Source of the DNA: Phycisphaerae bacterium
GTDB lineage: Bacteria > Planctomycetota > Phycisphaerae > SM23-33
Length of the DNA: 34,380 bases
Assembly (NCBI GenBank): GCA_016929245.1
Contig: JAFGJE010000234.1
Coordinates: forward strand, 1 to 34,380
Direction: 5' to 3'
Below, piece by piece: positions 16,073 through 23,603 of this stretch. The translations under genes were made by a program, and so were the position numbers. The notes beneath the pieces were generated by a model. The model had not been told where the DNA came from. It saw only the letters and a list, made by a program, of their open reading frames with translations, and ran no database searches. Position 1 is the stretch's first letter. Each line of letters opens with the position of its first letter.

Positions 16073-16688
16073 GCGGTGTCCCTCCGAGGTAACAAGGCTC
16101 CGGTGGTCTGACGTGGATTTCGAGCGTAGCAGATTCACCGTCCATAGTCCCAAGACGGAACACCTCGAAAGCAAGGGTATTCGTGTGGTACCGATCTTCC
16201 CGGAACTGTACCCCTTGCTTCTTGAATCCTTCGAGAATGCCGAACCCGGTACAGAAAGGGTTATCACACGGTATGAACCGAACACGAAGAACTTCAGGAC
16301 GCAGTTTCGCAAGATCGTCATGCGTGCAGGTTTGAAGCCTTGGCCGAAGCTGTTCCAGAATCTTCGGAGTACACGAGAGACGGAATTGGCCGAAGAATAC
16401 CCCGTGCAGGTGGTATGCGAGTGGATCGGTAACAGTCCTCAGGTCGCCAGTACACACTACCTCCAGGTGCGAGAAGAGCACTATCAAAAGGCGGCTGAAA
16501 TTCCCCCCCAAATTCCCCCCCATCACACGACGGAACAGGCGGGAATAGGCAGGAAGTGCGAAAGTGAGACTGACGAAAAACCCCCGTATTTCCGCACTAT
16601 TCCTGACGATTCCCTTGTGTGCAATTCACCTGATGGGCGTTACTGGACTCGAACCAGTGACTTCTTCCTTGTAAGGGAAGCGCTCTAG
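16066..16688 (+). pseudogene. Tyrosine recombinase (integrase), 3' fragment
   Basis: About 205 residues of the catalytic half of a tyrosine recombinase. It starts in the middle of the box I region as 'GLRCPSEVTRLRWSDVDFE' with the first catalytic Arg. It continues through 'SPKTEH...RVVPIFPEL', the box II region 'NLRSTRETELAEEYPV' and 'VCEWIGNSPQVASTHYLQV' with the probable Tyr nucleophile. The N-terminal DNA-binding part is absent, and a stop lies three codons upstream of the similarity, so the gene is broken. Its last 18 or so codons run through the complement of tRNA-Val. That is the arrangement left by an element integrated at the tRNA 3' end. The sequence style resembles integrases I associate with Planctomycetota. 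The fragment is a remnant and not expected to be active. Confidence 0.85.
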
Positions 16689-16707
16689 CCAACTGAGCTA
16701 AACGCCC
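16634..16707 (-). tRNA. tRNA-Val (anticodon TAC)
   Basis: Folds as a full cloverleaf on the minus strand: acceptor GGGCGTT/AACGCCC, D-arm GCTC/GAGC, anticodon stem CTTCC/GGAAG with loop CTTACAA (anticodon TAC), T-arm ACTGG-TTCGAGT-CCAGT, discriminator A at 16634. CCA is not encoded. It lies 39 bases beyond the 3' end of xthA on the same strand. An integrase remnant overlaps its 3' half on the other strand. Confidence 0.95.
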
Positions 16708-16746
16708 AAAGCAGGAAAAGTTATTCTACCACGGAATCAAACCCGA

Positions 16747-17514
16747 TCAACCCCATTCCACGACCATCGGGGCGTGGTCGGAGGGTTTTTCGCCTTTCCG
16801 TTCGTCACGGTCGACTTCGGCTCGGATGCAGCGGGCGGCGATGGGCTGGGTGGCGTAGATATGGTCCAGGCGCAGGCCTTGGTTTCGCGGAAACGCCAGT
16901 CGGCGGTAATCCCACCACGAATACACGCCGCCTTCGGGATGGAATTTGGCGAAAACGTCCACAAATCCCCACTCTCGAACGACTTCCAACGCTTCCCGCG
17001 CCCGGGGAACGCACAAAACCGTATCGCCCCAGGCGTCGGGATCGCAGACGTCCTGATCGGTGACGGCTACGTTGAAATCCCCCGTCAATACGATAGGATT
17101 GTCGGGACGAAAATCACGCCGGAACATGTCCGCCAGTCTCGCCAGCCAGGTGAGTTTATACTCGAATTTCTCCGATCCGACGGACTGGCCGTTGGGGACG
17201 TAGGCGCTGAAAATCCGCACCCCGTCGATATCGGCGGAAATCAGTCTCGCCTGATCGTCCGGCACGTCATCGCCCAGCCCGCGACGGATGTCTGAAAGTT
17301 CCTCCCGCGCCAGGATCGCCACACCGTTGTACGTCTTCTGGCCGAAGACGGCTGCGTGGTATCCCGCCCGGGCGATTTCCTCGAGGGGGAACTGGTCTTC
17401 GGTGCACTTAAGCTCCTGCAAACAAAGAATATCAGGATTATTTTTCTCCAGCCAACCGATCAGTCTCTCCAGACGGGAGCGAACGGAATTGACATTCCAC
17501 GTGGCAAGTTTCAT
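16747..17514 (-). CDS. xthA: Exodeoxyribonuclease III
   Basis: A 255-residue AP endonuclease / 3'-5' exonuclease of the ExoIII family for base excision repair. Catalytic residues are in place: Asn7 in 'TWNVNSVRSRL', Glu34 in 'LQELKC', Tyr105 region 'FSAYVPNG', Asp146 and Asn148 in 'TGDFNVA', and Asp246-His247 in 'SDHAPMV'. Length is close to E. coli ExoIII (268). The ATG at 17514 has no nearby Shine-Dalgarno site (GGAGG is about 15 bases away), while TATAAT ends 6 bases upstream of the start codon, which suggests a leaderless transcript. tRNA-Val follows on the same strand and may share the transcript. Assignment is secure. Confidence 0.95.
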   Translation of the reverse strand: MKLATWNVNSVRSRLERLIGWLEKNNPDILCLQELKCTEDQFPLEEIARAGYHAAVFGQKTYNGVAILAREELSDIRRGLGDDVPDDQARLISADIDGVRIFSAYVPNGQSVGSEKFEYKLTWLARLADMFRRDFRPDNPIVLTGDFNVAVTDQDVCDPDAWGDTVLCVPRAREALEVVREWGFVDVFAKFHPEGGVYSWWDYRRLAFPRNQGLRLDHIYATQPIAARCIRAEVDRDERKGEKPSDHAPMVVEWG

Positions 17515-17520
17515 GGGGAA

Positions 17521-17526
17521 ATTATA
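17521..17526 (-). promoter_or_regulatory. -10 box of xthA, leaderless arrangement
   Basis: TATAAT read on the minus strand, six bases before the xthA ATG at 17514. No good -35 box is seen at 16-18 bases. Confidence 0.45.
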
Positions 17527-17632
17527 CCGCCTCCTGCCGGGAAATCCCGGTGTTTTTTCCTTTCGTGACGGGAGGTAAATCCCGGTCTTTCCCCGTTTTG
17601 AATTACTTCGGGGTTTTTCAGTATTTTTCGGT

Positions 17633-17659
17633 GAAACTTAAGACACCTCAATCCGATGA
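17633..17659 (+). promoter_or_regulatory. Candidate sigma-28 promoter of the chemoreceptor gene
   Basis: GAAA (17633-17636), 15 bases, TCCGATGA (17652-17659). The enteric FliA consensus is TAAA-N15-GCCGATAA, so this matches 3/4 and 6/8. Transcription would start near 17667, some 300 bases before the gene. Two further sites of the same form precede the other chemotaxis units. Confidence 0.5.
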
Positions 17660-17974
17660 ACATTGCGTACGGACATCGGCATACTAGACTTGGCGAATCT
17701 GTTCTGTTGGAGTCCCACCGATTTTGTGGGGAGTGATATATTGCGCGAAGCGGATTGTCGAGCAAGTCACTCAAGAATAAAAAAGCCTTTGTGACGTATA
17801 TAGGAAACGGAAACCGGAACCCATCGTTTTGGGACGGTTCTTAGTAATGCGGCGAACACGCGACGAATGATGATAATCCTTTGGTTTTCGGCGACGTTGC
17901 GCGGACGGGGCCTTGTGCTCCGTTCCGCGTGACCCGCGAAGAAAACCTGAAACACATGCTGAAGGAGATCAGCC

Positions 17975-20446
17975 GTGATGAAGTGGTTTAAACGGCTTGG
18001 GCTGCAGTGGCGGATTTTGGGCATGGTTTTGCTGTGCGTGGCGGTCGCGGGCGTCAGCGGGGGCCTGGGCATCTGGGCTCTTCGCGGTGCGCGAAACGAC
18101 ATGACCTCCACCTCCGCGCAGATCACGAAATTGATCGAACACCAAAACAAGCAGACGGCGGAGATGTCCTCGGTTCGCGGGATGGTGGAGACCATCCGTC
18201 AGGTGAAAACCGAGCAGATGCTGTCGGAATTGGGCGCTGCGCTGCGGACGCTGAAGTGTTCGGAGGATCAAAAGCAGCACTTGGAGACGCTGCAAGGGCG
18301 TAAGGAAGCCGAATTGCAGGCGCATCAGGAGCTCATGGCGTTTCAGAAGGCGGGACACACCACGCTGGTCAACGTGTCCAAAATGGCGGTCAATACCGTC
18401 GATACCGTCGAATCGGAAACGCCCGCGAAGATTCACCAGGCGATCCGTTCGATTCGCGTCTCCCAGACCAACAGCACGCGGGAATCGAGCAAGGTTTTCG
18501 ACGCCCTGTCGGCGTCGGCGTCCCAGGCGGTGGCGACCACCAAGACCGCGCTGAGCGTGCGCGCCCGTTGTCACCTGTTGAGCGTGTTCGTGCGGGATAT
18601 CTTAATCGCCCAGGACGAAGGGGCGGTGTCCGCCGCGCTGGGGGCGGCCAACAGCGCCATTCACCTGTCGCGGGAAGACGTGAAAAAACTCACCGGAGAG
18701 AAAGCCAAGCAGGTCGGCGCGGAACTGGAGAATCTGGAACAGTCCTTCGCGGAACTTTCGGGACGGAAAAAAGAATTTCTCGCCGCCCCCCCCGATCAGC
18801 AGCAGGAGATTCAGCAGACCCTTATCGTGTTACGGGAAAAGAACAAGTCGATTCTGGAGAACATCGACGCCCATTCCCTGGAGTTGGTCAAGGAGTGCGA
18901 AGTGTCGGCTGCCAAGTCGATGAACGACGCCATTACCCAGGCGAAATCCAAGGTTTCCGAAAGCGATAAGAAAATCTCCGACGGGTTGCGTGAGTTGAAC
19001 AAGACCATGCGGGACGCGTCGGATACCATTGTCGCGGCGTTTTCCCTGCAGTCCTGCTGCTATGAGCTGGACGCCCTGACCAAGGACTCGCTCCTGATGA
19101 CCGACCGGAAGGATCTTGGGCAATTCGTTCGGAAAATCGACGAAACGATTTCCCTGGCGGTCTCGCATTTCCTGTCGTTGCCCGACACCGAGGAAACCAA
19201 GGCCGCCAAACAGGAATTCGATTCCCTGCGCGATCTGCTGTTGAAGACGCTCCGCGCCAAGGACACGATGCTGGCTGCCGACGAGGATTTCAACACGTTC
19301 TCGGAAGATCTCCGAAAACAGATGCGGCAGATGGAACTCGAGCTGGCCTCCCAGGCGCACGAAACGAGAGACCAGATCGCCGGCACCCTGGGGCGCAGCG
19401 TGGAAGCGGTGGCGCGGAATCAGTGGATTCAATTGTCGGTGGTCGTGGGAGGTCTGGTCGCGTCGCTGGTCGTCGGACTGCTGGTCGCCCGGTCGATCGC
19501 GCTTCCGATTCGCCGGATCATGCGCAATCTTCACAGGGGATCGGATGATATCGCCTCCGCGTCGGGACAGGTCGCCCAGTCGAGTCAGTCGCTCGCGGAC
19601 GGGGCGAGTCACCAGGCGGCGAGCATCCAGGAAACCTCCGCCAACATGGAGGAAATCGCCTCCATGATTCGTCAATCCGCCCACAGCACCGCCGAAGCCA
19701 GCGGGTTCATGAGCGAAGCCAACGACGCGGTCAACAACGGCCAGCATGCGATGCAGCGCCTCGCCGAGGCGATCAACGAGATCAAATCCTCCTCGGACAA
19801 GACCGCCAAGATCGTCAAGACCATCAACGACATCGCGTTTCAGACGAATCTGCTGGCCCTCAACGCGGCCGTCGAGGCCGCCCGCGCGGGTGAGGCGGGC
19901 AAGGGATTCGCCGTGGTCGCGGAGGAAGTGCGAGGTTTGGCGCTGCGCAGCGCCGAAGCCGCCCAGAGCACCGGTGAGTTGATCGAGGATTCCATCCGCC
20001 GTTCCGAGCACGGCGTGTCCGTCACCAAGGAGACGCAGGCGGCGTTCGAGACCGTCGCGGACCGGGCCCATAAGGTCGACGCGCTGGTCAACGAAATCGC
20101 CGCCGCCAGCAAGGAGCAAACCTCCGCCGTCGAGGAAATCAACAGCGCCGTGACGGAAATGGACCGCGTCACCCAGTCCAACGCCGCCAGCGCCGAAGAA
20201 TCCGCCTCCGCGGGCGAGGAACTGGCCCACCAGGCGGATCAGCTTCGACAGGTCGTGCGGGAACTGCAAGGACTGGTGGACGGCCTGCGGAACACGGACG
20301 ACGAAGAGTTTATTCCGGACGACGAGGAGCTGGAGTATTCCCAGGACGATTCGTGGGAGGAACCGCCCCACGAACCTTCCCGGAAGGCGTCTTCCATCCC
20401 GCTGGATTCCGAAGAAGAAACACAGGAACAATACGCGGAGTTGTAA
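17975..20446 (+). CDS. Methyl-accepting chemotaxis protein with large helical sensor
   Basis: An 823-residue chemoreceptor that would control CheA. Transmembrane helices are at about residues 12-34 and 484-507, leaving some 450 periplasmic residues, roughly three times the usual four-helix sensor. That part looks all-helical with three similar modules of about 150 residues, each with a region like '[27 protein letters not shown]' or '[28 protein letters not shown]'. No complete HAMP domain is obvious after the second helix. The signalling hairpin tip is '[40 protein letters not shown]' (split about residues 618-657). A 45-residue acidic tail follows, without the CheR-tethering pentapeptide. 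The start is GTG at 17975 (AAGGAG 7 bases upstream) or the ATG one codon later. It is monocistronic, ending at a strong terminator. Confidence 0.93.
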   Translation: MMKWFKRLGLQWRILGMVLLCVAVAGVSGGLGIWALRGARNDMTSTSAQITKLIEHQNKQTAEMSSVRGMVETIRQVKTEQMLSELGAALRTLKCSEDQKQHLETLQGRKEAELQAHQELMAFQKAGHTTLVNVSKMAVNTVDTVESETPAKIHQAIRSIRVSQTNSTRESSKVFDALSASASQAVATTKTALSVRARCHLLSVFVRDILIAQDEGAVSAALGAANSAIHLSREDVKKLTGEKAKQVGAELENLEQSFAELSGRKKEFLAAPPDQQQEIQQTLIVLREKNKSILENIDAHSLELVKECEVSAAKSMNDAITQAKSKVSESDKKISDGLRELNKTMRDASDTIVAAFSLQSCCYELDALTKDSLLMTDRKDLGQFVRKIDETISLAVSHFLSLPDTEETKAAKQEFDSLRDLLLKTLRAKDTMLAADEDFNTFSEDLRKQMRQMELELASQAHETRDQIAGTLGRSVEAVARNQWIQLSVVVGGLVASLVVGLLVARSIALPIRRIMRNLHRGSDDIASASGQVAQSSQSLADGASHQAASIQETSANMEEIASMIRQSAHSTAEASGFMSEANDAVNNGQHAMQRLAEAINEIKSSSDKTAKIVKTINDIAFQTNLLALNAAVEAARAGEAGKGFAVVAEEVRGLALRSAEAAQSTGELIEDSIRRSEHGVSVTKETQAAFETVADRAHKVDALVNEIAAASKEQTSAVEEINSAVTEMDRVTQSNAASAEESASAGEELAHQADQLRQVVRELQGLVDGLRNTDDEEFIPDDEELEYSQDDSWEEPPHEPSRKASSIPLDSEEETQEQYAEL

Positions 20447-20472
20447 GAGGTAAGCAACGAGGATCACCACGT

Positions 20473-20528
20473 GACGCCTTCCGGCGAATCCCGAAATCAT
20501 GGGATGAGCCGGAAGGCGTCCTTTTTTT
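20473..20528 (+). terminator. Intrinsic terminator of the chemoreceptor gene
   Basis: GACGCCTTCCGGC (20473-20485) pairs perfectly with GCCGGAAGGCGTC (20508-20520); TCCC/GGGA pair in the loop. Seven Ts follow at 20522-20528. Confidence 0.9.
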
Positions 20529-20549
20529 ATGGCGGAATGCGAACATTTG

Positions 20550-20631
20550 CGCGGCGGGAATCCCTTCCCGCCGCGATCTTGGATGATAGGAAAACATAAC
20601 AAAAACGCGGTGGGAAAGGATTCCCACCGCG
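20550..20631 (-). terminator. Twin hairpins ending the EAL-HDOD gene
   Basis: Hairpin 1 (20550-20575) is CGCGGCGGGAA/TTCCCGCCGCG with loop TCCC. Hairpin 2 (20606-20631) is CGCGGTGGGAA/TTCCCACCGCG with loop AGGA. On the minus strand hairpin 2 is followed by TTTTT (20605-20601), forming the terminator for the minus-strand gene. One C-G pair is changed to T-A between the two stems. Confidence 0.75.
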
Positions 20632-20700
20632 CAGAAAATAATTGGTTCTGGTGTTATGTTTCAATCCGCAATCCGCATTCCACAATCCGCGATGGAATGC

Positions 20701-21903
20701 TTAGCTTTCGCCGAGGATGTTGTTGCCCCATTTCTGGGCTTCGGCGACCATGTCGGGCATGAGGTTTTCGTCGAGGCGGATCACGCCGGCGGTTTCGGAG
20801 AAGTCGTCCCATCGACCCGCTTCGTAGTTGAGCATCACGTCGTAGACGTCGCGCAGCCCGCCGCGCTCGCCCAGCAGCGCGGATTTGATGCTCGCCGAAA
20901 CGGGAAGTCCCTCCAGCACCACGTTCATCGGCTGATCGATCAGCGCGTCGATGGCGGACAAGAGTCCCATCAGGAACAATTCGGACGCCCGCCGCGAGAA
21001 TCCGGGAAGCTGCTCGGCGATCAACTCGGCGAGTTTCGCCCGGGTCAGACAGCGCAGGAGCAGTTCGTAGGGTTTGTCCCTTCCGGTGTCGCGCACGACG
21101 GCGATGCTCAGCCAACGCTTGATTTCCTGAGGCCCCAAAAGCACCAGCGCGTGCTTGATGGACTTGATTTCGTATTTCAGGCCGAACCACGCGGAATTGA
21201 TGAACTTCAGCAGCTTGTAGGACATGGAGACGTCCTGCTCGATCAATCCCGCCAGTTCGTCGTACAGCAGGCTGGGTTTGAACACCTCGTTCATCACCTG
21301 CAAGTAGGTCAGTTTGTTGGCGTGAATCTCCCCTTGGGGGGCGCTCATCGGGCGGAAGAAATATCCCCCCTGGTAGTAGTGGAAACCGCCGGAGGCGGCG
21401 TCTTCGTAGTCCTCGGAGGATTCCAGGTTGCTCGCCAGAACCTTGACGTGTTTCTTGTGGAGCATCTCGCAGATCGCGTGACGATCGTCCACGGAATGGG
21501 CCTGGTAGTCCAGCCGCGCCACGTCCAGCAGGTCCAGCAGGGGACTGTGGGTCTCGTCGGGTCGAACGCGATTTTTCGCGAGAATCACACCGGCGTTTTT
21601 CAGGCGCTTGCAGGCGTCGAGAACATCCTGCTCCGGCGGGATATCTTCCGGAACCGCCAGCGTGACCAGGCCTTTGGGAAACACGGACGTGTTCATGTTC
21701 AACACGAGTTCCCGGGACGCGGCCACAAACCCGCGCCGTCCGTCCGTCAGTTCGCGGAACTTGAAAAAGGGAATCGGGTCCGCGGTATTCTGCGGATTCA
21801 GATGGTCGTAATAGTCCTGAAAACCACGGCGGAAGCTCAGATCGTACCCGAAGACATTCCGCTGTTGATCGAAAATCGGATTTCTGGCGCAATGAATTTG
21901 CAT
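20701..21903 (-). CDS. Degenerate EAL-HDOD signalling protein
   Basis: A 400-residue protein of the EAL plus HDOD (YuxH-like) type. Residues about 1-190 follow the EAL fold ('ARNPIFDQQRNVFGYDLSFR', 'AGVILAKNRVRPDE...LLDLLDVARLDYQA', 'VKVLASNLESSEDYEDAASGGFHYYQGGYFFRP'). The EAL triad itself reads YDL and the acidic metal ligands are largely missing, so it should not hydrolyse cyclic di-GMP. Residues about 195-370 are the HDOD domain ('LIEQDVSMSYKLLKFINSAWFGLKYEIKSIKHALVLLGPQEIKRWLS'), a catalytically dead HD relative used in signalling scaffolds. The ATG at 21903 is preferred to a TTG two codons upstream; the ribosome site is weak. It has its own sigma-28-like promoter and lies between the receptor and the che operon, so a role linking motility with a second-messenger state is likely but unproven. 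Confidence 0.85.
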   Translation of the reverse strand: MQIHCARNPIFDQQRNVFGYDLSFRRGFQDYYDHLNPQNTADPIPFFKFRELTDGRRGFVAASRELVLNMNTSVFPKGLVTLAVPEDIPPEQDVLDACKRLKNAGVILAKNRVRPDETHSPLLDLLDVARLDYQAHSVDDRHAICEMLHKKHVKVLASNLESSEDYEDAASGGFHYYQGGYFFRPMSAPQGEIHANKLTYLQVMNEVFKPSLLYDELAGLIEQDVSMSYKLLKFINSAWFGLKYEIKSIKHALVLLGPQEIKRWLSIAVVRDTGRDKPYELLLRCLTRAKLAELIAEQLPGFSRRASELFLMGLLSAIDALIDQPMNVVLEGLPVSASIKSALLGERGGLRDVYDVMLNYEAGRWDDFSETAGVIRLDENLMPDMVAEAQKWGNNILGES

Positions 21904-22049
21904 ATTCAATACCTGTTCCGCCGCCCGTCATGCCGGCCTGAAAAAATATAACTCTTTTTCAGGCAAAATCATACAACACTCCCCACCGGCCGTCACCTCT
22001 TCAGACGGACGAAGCATGTTCTTCCAGAATACATTGTTACATCGGCAGA

Positions 22050-22076
22050 ATCGGCGGAAGGCTGCAAAGGTTTCTT
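22050..22076 (-). promoter_or_regulatory. Candidate sigma-28 promoter of the EAL-HDOD gene
   Basis: Read on the minus strand: GAAA (22076-22073), 15 bases, GCCGATTC (22057-22050), matching the FliA consensus 3/4 and 6/8. Transcription would start near 22043, about 140 bases before the ATG. Confidence 0.5.
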
Positions 22077-22287
22077 TTCTTCCCCCGGGAAAAAGTTCCG
22101 GACAATACAGGGGAGTGTTATTTCATTCCTCGCATGACGTGAGAGTCGGAAATAAGATAAGTGCTTTTTAACAGATTAGATAGGGTATTCCATGGCGTGG
22201 TGGAGGGAGAAAGAACGATCGGATTTGGAAAAAATAGGGGAAAAACACTAAATTCATTCCCTGAGTGTTTTCCTTCTGTATTTTCGT

Positions 22288-22314
22288 CAAATTTGATGTC
22301 CTTCCCTCCGATAA
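22288..22314 (+). promoter_or_regulatory. Candidate sigma-28 promoter of the che operon
   Basis: CAAA (22288-22291), 15 bases, TCCGATAA (22307-22314): 3/4 and 7/8 to the FliA consensus, the best of the three. The expected start near 22321 gives a leader of about 205 bases before cheY. Confidence 0.6.
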
Positions 22315-22527
22315 AACCTTGACGGACTCTGGAACAGGTTCGTCTGGAAGACGGTGTTTCCGCGGAGATTTCTTCGATATCGCGGGAATCCGCAAGGAAT
22401 TCGGCTTGACGTTTTGACCCATGAAGGTCTGTCGTTTGACCGGGGAATTGGGACCGCGTCATGGAACGTACCGCACGTTTCCATACTCCCCGGTGGACGG
22501 CCTAAGGAAACAGAAGGAAGGTTTGTC

Positions 22528-22965
22528 ATGCAACTCAACGCAATGGTCATCGATGACTCCGGCATCATGCGCAAGATGGTGATGCGTTCGCTCAGCGAGT
22601 CGGAAATCGCCGAGTTTACGTTCACCGAAGGAACCGACGGACAGGACGCGCTGAGCAAGTTCGATCCCAGCGTGCATGAAATCATTTTCGTCGACTGGAA
22701 CATGCCCAACATGAACGGGCTGGAGTTCGTCAAAAAGATTCGCGAGATGACGGATCACCACGTTCCGGTGGTGATGATTACCACCGAAAGCACCATGGGC
22801 AAGGTGGAAGAAGCCATGGAAGGCGGCGCGGTGGACACTTTCATCTGCAAACCGTTCACGACGGAAGTGATCAAGAAGAAACTCGAGCCCCTTTTTGAAA
22901 AACTCCAGGACGCCGCCGAGAGCGGCGACAATTTCTTCGGCGCCCTGGCGAATAAGTTCGCGTAA
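22528..22965 (+). CDS. cheY: CheY-like response regulator (first)
   Basis: A 145-residue single receiver domain. The acidic pocket is Asp9-Asp10, the phosphoacceptor is Asp56 in 'IIFVDWNMP', the switch Thr is in 'VVMITTES' (about 85-86), and Lys108 in 'FICKPF' completes the site. Phosphorylated by CheA it would carry the signal to the motor or another output. The last 20 residues ('LQDAAESGDNFFGALANKFA') extend past the normal receiver end. AAGGAAGG upstream of the ATG at 22528 sets the start; an open frame reaching back to 22354 has no signal. It is the first gene of the che operon, 35 bases before cheX. Confidence 0.93.
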   Translation: MQLNAMVIDDSGIMRKMVMRSLSESEIAEFTFTEGTDGQDALSKFDPSVHEIIFVDWNMPNMNGLEFVKKIREMTDHHVPVVMITTESTMGKVEEAMEGGAVDTFICKPFTTEVIKKKLEPLFEKLQDAAESGDNFFGALANKFA

Positions 22966-23000
22966 TTCTCGATGCGGATACAACCCAAAGGAGCGTCTTC

Positions 23001-23501
23001 ATGACAACGACAGAAGAAAATGCGATTGAACTTCCCCATAGCGACGCCGTCAGCTTGGCGGTGAAGGAAATTCTCATGACCGCTTGCGGAACCGTCGCCG
23101 AGCAATGTGAGGATCTCGGCGAGGAAATGTTTCATGAAGGCGTGATCATTTCCGTGATTTCCGTCATGGGCGGAGTGGAGTGGTCCATATTCCTGGGACT
23201 GCCCCGCTCGACCGCCACCGCGATGGCGGAAGGATTCGCCGGATTCGCGATTCCCTTCGAGAGCGAAGACATGGGCGACGCCGTCGGCGAGGTGACGAAC
23301 ATCCTCGCGGGAAACGTCAAGCAAATCCTCGACAAGCGAGGCGTGAATATCGAGATTTCCCTTCCCAGCGTCTTTCGCGCCGACGGGCTGCATATTCTCA
23401 AACAGCGGAATTCCCAGGCGTCGCGCATCTGCTACACCACCTCGATGGGACCGTTGTGGACGGGCGTGATCGCCGGATGCGACGCGGGCGTCGTCGCCTG
23501 A
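23001..23501 (+). CDS. cheX: CheX-like chemotaxis phosphatase (first)
   Basis: A 166-residue protein of the CheX/CheC phosphatase family, which removes phosphate from CheY-P. The catalytic E-x-x-N motif is Glu97-Val-Thr-Asn100 within 'MGDAVGEVTNILAGNVKQIL'. Sheet-forming segments such as 'GVIISVISVMGGVEWSIFLGLP' lead into it. CheX has one such motif, as here, while CheC has two. AAAGGAG lies about 8 bases upstream of the ATG at 23001. It sits between cheY and cheA, so CheY-P from this operon is the expected substrate. A 102-base gap without a gene separates it from cheA. Confidence 0.87.
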   Translation: MTTTEENAIELPHSDAVSLAVKEILMTACGTVAEQCEDLGEEMFHEGVIISVISVMGGVEWSIFLGLPRSTATAMAEGFAGFAIPFESEDMGDAVGEVTNILAGNVKQILDKRGVNIEISLPSVFRADGLHILKQRNSQASRICYTTSMGPLWTGVIAGCDAGVVA

Positions 23502-23603
23502 GAATCCCCTCCTCGTGTCGCGTGATTCGTCGGGAATGATCTGAGACGGACAGGAAAGGCCGATTGAGGCCGAAAACGAAAAACGACAAAGAAGGTAAAC
23601 GAA

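Larger units (their letters stand above)
17515..17974. other. 460-base divergent region between xthA and the chemoreceptor gene
   Basis: No gene is recognised. Next to xthA is TATAAT on the minus strand (17526-17521). A small hairpin CCGGG/CCCGG (17537-17550) is followed by TTTTTT on the plus strand; it could stop antisense transcription. The pair GGGAAATCCCGG and GGTAAATCCCGG (17539-17583) repeats part of it. A sigma-28-like promoter lies at 17633-17659. The remaining 300 bases form a leader ending in AAGGAG before the receptor gene. Confidence 0.45.
21904..22527. other. 624-base divergent region with two sigma-28-like promoters
   Basis: This region separates the EAL-HDOD gene (minus) from the che operon (plus). 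No gene is supported. It carries a minus-strand sigma-28-like site at 22050-22076 and a plus-strand one at 22288-22314. A hairpin with a single bulge (22239-22249 with 22264-22273) lies between them; on the minus strand a TTTTTT run is downstream of it. The last 15 bases hold AAGGAAGG, the cheY ribosome site. Confidence 0.5.

Noticed and set aside
18830-20602. 590-codon minus-strand open frame opposite the chemoreceptor gene
   Set aside because: Antisense of a well-recognised receptor; Gly/Leu/Arg/His-rich shadow composition and it crosses the terminator region.
22354-22527. Upstream extension of the first CheY by 58 codons
   Set aside because: The receiver domain begins at 22528, which has a strong AAGGAAGG site. 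The extension is low in conservation signals and lies in the promoter leader.
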